Shown here: piece by piece, positions 62,801-64,000 of the stretch
How the letters are laid out: each line of letters begins with the position of its first letter
How positions within the stretch are numbered: position 1 is the first letter of the stretch
Source of the DNA: RCC1774 sp050330855
GTDB taxonomy: Bacteria > Cyanobacteriota > Cyanobacteriia > Thermosynechococcales > Thermosynechococcaceae
Length of the DNA stretch: 64,000 nucleotides
Assembly (NCBI GenBank): GCA_050330855.1
Contig: JBHJNL010000007.1
Location: 62,001 to 126,000, forward strand
Reading direction: 5' to 3'
Position numbers and translations under genes: made by a program
Notes under the pieces: model-generated
What the model saw: the letters and a program-made list of their open reading frames with translations, nothing else
Told to the model about the DNA's origin: nothing
Database searches by the model: none

Positions 62801-64000
62801 CGGTTGACGGTGATGGCGATGGTGTCGCTGAGATTACAACTCAGCTCACGGGGGAAGTGACTTCCTTCATTGATGACGCCCACGATGCAGGACTGCAGGT
62901 TCACCCCTACACGCTCCGAAATGAAGAGCGATTCTTGACGCTCAAGCCCGACGGGACACCCCAAACTCCTGAAGAAGAGTTTGAGCAACTGATCGAGCTT
63001 GGCGTCGATGGATTCTTTACTGACTTCCCCGGTACAGGGGACCAAGTTCGAGATTTGCTGGTGGCGGATCAGGTGCGATCGCCTCAGAACCCAGAGGTCC
63101 AATCCGGCGATGCCGTCGCTAATATCGCTGGCTCCCGTGGTTTTGAAGGCATGGCAATCAGCCCAGACCGTCAAACTCTCTATCCACTCCTAGAAGGAAC
63201 AGTAGAAGGCGATCCAGAAGGGTCACTCCGCATCTACGAATTCGATGTCGCTTCCAGTGAGTATCAAGGACTCGTCGGTCGCTATCAACTCGACGATCCC
63301 AGCCATGCCATTGGTGACTTCTCGGTAATCAATAACAACGAGTACCTCGTCATTGAGCGTGACGGCAATCAAGGGGAAGATGCCGCCTTCAAAAAGATTT
63401 TCAAGGTGGATCTGTCTAAGGTTGACGAGAACGGCAACGTCCTCAAAGAAGAGCTGGTTGACTTACTCAACATCAGAGACCCTAACGACCTTAACGGAGA
63501 CGGCAGCACCACCTTTGACTTCCCGTTTGTCACCATCGAAGATGTCTTAGTCTTAGATGCTGACACCATCCTGGTTGCCAACGACAACAACTATCCCTTC
63601 TCTGTTGGTCGGGGACCAGACATCGACAATAACGAAATCATTCAAATTAAGCTCGATCAGCCCCTCGATTTAGATGCCCGTGTCGGTCAAGCTGGTCTCG
63701 ATCGGTTTGGAATCAGCGGTAATCAGTTTGATACAGTGGAACTAGCGCAGATTGTAGGTCTTGAAGACTATGTGGTGGACCCCGTCTTCACTATCGGTGA
63801 GACCTACGGCGGCTACACTCCCCCCGGAATTCTGGATGGCTTGGGTGCCTTTGAGCTAGATGAAAACACAGTGCGCGTCCTTGCCAATCACGAGCTAAGA
63901 CCCGATCAGGGCTATGCATACCAGCTTGAGAACGGCACCGAACTGGTGGGAGCCAGAGTCAGCTACTTCGATATCGACAAAACCAGCCGTGCGGTGGTAG
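59887..64000 (+). CDS. Giant PhoX-like / phytase-like esterase / GDPD protein, incomplete at right edge
   Basis: An open frame of 1371 codons running off the window. Residues 5-505 resemble PhoX/DUF839 phosphatases (GYTVDPIVTIGES, FSRPEDVATNP, SPDNLDWSDDGNIYIQED, WESSGILDVSELF). From about 535 a phytase-like esterase propeller begins (GFSGVQFADSDGSFWFLSDNG, ESFVIDGNGEIWIGEEFGPYLL). It is interrupted at 683-1055 by a glycerophosphodiesterase domain (IGHRGASGVLPEHTLEAY, EPDLVSTKDG) and resumes (SRGFEGMAISPD, VIERDGNQG). A second PhoX-like copy starts at residue 1281. No Sec signal is present, so type I export through a C-terminal signal beyond the window is likely. The role is probably scavenging of organic phosphate. 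Confidence 0.88.
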   Translation, partial: MDANFDTFQPAQADGLEGYTVDPIVTIGESIDDYIPAGIPDGMGAFKLDDHTVRILVSHELRPDVGYAYQLANGTELTGARVSYFDIDKTTRNIKDAGLAYDTIINRAGEIVDEASDLESSSLSRFCSAHYIEANQFGEGRGLVDGLFFTGEENSGGTEFVLDPASNTLYAVPWMGRAAWENVTELDTGTTDKVAFLVGDDREGAPLLMYVGTKDTSEGAGVLERNGLVGGQLYVWAADTGETTPEEFNGTFESRDGSWVEIPFYNPAQAGTAVSQDELGYDAQGFATQAQQDALAEAAGAFQFSRPEDVATNPEDGTQAVLASTGRDSLFPSDSWGTTYIIDTDFGADGTPATGLVKAIYDGDDAGVGQFEESDFGLRSPDNLDWSDDGNIYIQEDRSFSEFGLTSGEEASIWKLNPESGELTRIAQLDRSAVPAGQSDGNPTDIGNWESSGILDVSELFDQEAGSLFIYNTQAHSLGGGPIDSENLVEGGQIAFLSRPAELEGYASLPADTFAEGPPAGGDNGNGGPIDANGRTGPFDGQPIQGFSGVQFADSDGSFWFLSDNGFGGQDNSSDYLLRLYKADPSFAGSEGGDGSVAIEDFIQLSDPNGLIGFDIQNGDTVERLLTGADFDVESFVIDGNGEIWIGEEFGPYLLHFDATGTLLDAPIPTPNPVELNTLNGQDPIVIGHRGASGVLPEHTLEAYRVAIAQGADFIEPDLVSTKDGVLIARHEPILDDTTNVTEVFGPERMSTKFLDGVETTAYFAEDFTLEEIKMLRAVQSRDFRSQDFNGAFEIPTFKEVIELVQEVEAQTGQAVGIYPETKHPTFFDLQGLSLERKVISTLQETGFTDPNRIFIQSFEFQNLIELQAMLDAEGLGDIPLVQLYGDTTDSANPDDTFSVPYDVRFNVQQQNDLVAIYGQAFLDAAENPLSEDTIYSDLDSPEFLQLISQRYAEGAGPWKNNFLLREALGAPVDGDGDGVAEITTQLTGEVTSFIDDAHDAGLQVHPYTLRNEERFLTLKPDGTPQTPEEEFEQLIELGVDGFFTDFPGTGDQVRDLLVADQVRSPQNPEVQSGDAVANIAGSRGFEGMAISPDRQTLYPLLEGTVEGDPEGSLRIYEFDVASSEYQGLVGRYQLDDPSHAIGDFSVINNNEYLVIERDGNQGEDAAFKKIFKVDLSKVDENGNVLKEELVDLLNIRDPNDLNGDGSTTFDFPFVTIEDVLVLDADTILVANDNNYPFSVGRGPDIDNNEIIQIKLDQPLDLDARVGQAGLDRFGISGNQFDTVELAQIVGLEDYVVDPVFTIGETYGGYTPPGILDGLGAFELDENTVRVLANHELRPDQGYAYQLENGTELVGARVSYFDIDKTSRAVV
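59899..60170 (+). repeat. First copy of an intragenic PhoX-like repeat
   Basis: The start of the PhoX-like domain, with GIPDGMGAFKLDDHTVRILVSHE and GARVSYFDIDKT, recurs 3828 bp downstream with the same spacing (63727 onward: GILDGLGAFELDENTVRVLANHE, GARVSYFDIDKT). The two copies keep register over the whole visible overlap. They differ at many silent sites, so the duplication is not recent. Confidence 0.85.
63727..64000 (+). repeat. Second copy of the intragenic PhoX-like repeat (cut by window end)
   Basis: Begins FDTVELAQIVGLEDYVVDP, colinear with FDTFQPAQADGLEGYTVDP at the start of the protein, and continues in register to the last base. The protein therefore contains at least one and a half PhoX-like units, and more repeats may follow. 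Confidence 0.85.

Noticed and set aside
1..64000. tRNA, rRNA, CRISPR array, integrase or attachment site
   Set aside because: Reading the spacers I found no cloverleaf-like sequence, no spaced direct-repeat array and no integrase gene. A covariance-model scan would be decisive.

Overview
The window looks like a chromosomal segment of a cyanobacterium. HIP1 octamers (GCGATCGC) are scattered through genes and spacers. The gene families are typical of cyanobacteria: a PII protein with a T-loop carrying Ser49, CofG, TPR-CHAT proteins beside a haemagglutinin-type exoprotein, DUF928, DUF1822, an ABC exporter with an N-terminal cyclic-nucleotide-like domain, and NF038122-type metalloprotease. I cannot fix the genus from the sequence. 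I see no tRNA, rRNA, CRISPR array or complete insertion sequence.

Layout. 0-6.3 kb is housekeeping: a conserved hypothetical, class A penicillin-binding protein, tyrS, a CheY/PilH-like response regulator, a CYTH protein, a PII protein and a histone-deacetylase-family protein. 6.4-21.1 kb, all on the minus strand, is an accessory block: SBP-OmpA fusion, TPR-CHAT protease-like protein, filamentous-haemagglutinin-type exoprotein, metalloprotease, DUF928, CHAT-CHASE2 membrane protein, and a vMAP-HTH/NB-ARC/DUF1822 fusion.

21.5-32.1 kb is the most interesting part: an apparently novel RiPP (ribosomally made, modified peptide) locus. On the minus strand lie a 72-aa precursor, a terminator-like hairpin, an APH-fold kinase, a HopA1-family protein and a 2OG-Fe(II) oxygenase. 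On the plus strand lie a transposase-derived HTH protein, a C39-peptidase ABC exporter, a receiver-HlyD fusion and a SurA-like protein. The precursor has a double-glycine leader and a core of alternating Gly-Lys ending in RYYYH. The core has no Ser, Thr or Cys, so the kinase/HopA1 pair, which elsewhere dehydrates Ser/Thr, must act on something else. A hydroxylated lysine made by the oxygenase is the obvious candidate.

32.6-50.7 kb is an exopolysaccharide cluster: Alg14/Alg13-like pair, Wzc-like co-polymerase/kinase, Wzy, five glycosyltransferases including the Alg13/14 pair counted as one, two DegT-family proteins (one lacking the PLP lysine), acyltransferase, GMC-type oxidoreductase, Wzx and a GH10 enzyme. 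Two AT-rich minus-strand genes are each sandwiched between tandem paralogues. 50.8-59.4 kb is mixed: cofG, DUF2235 hydrolase, DUF697-type GTPase, a 58-aa coiled-coil protein, a methyltransferase-like protein, LtrA, TetR, a decayed CHAT fragment and ilvA. From 59.9 kb to the right edge runs one giant open gene: a PhoX-like domain, then a phytase-like esterase interrupted by a GDPD domain, then the start of a second PhoX-like copy.
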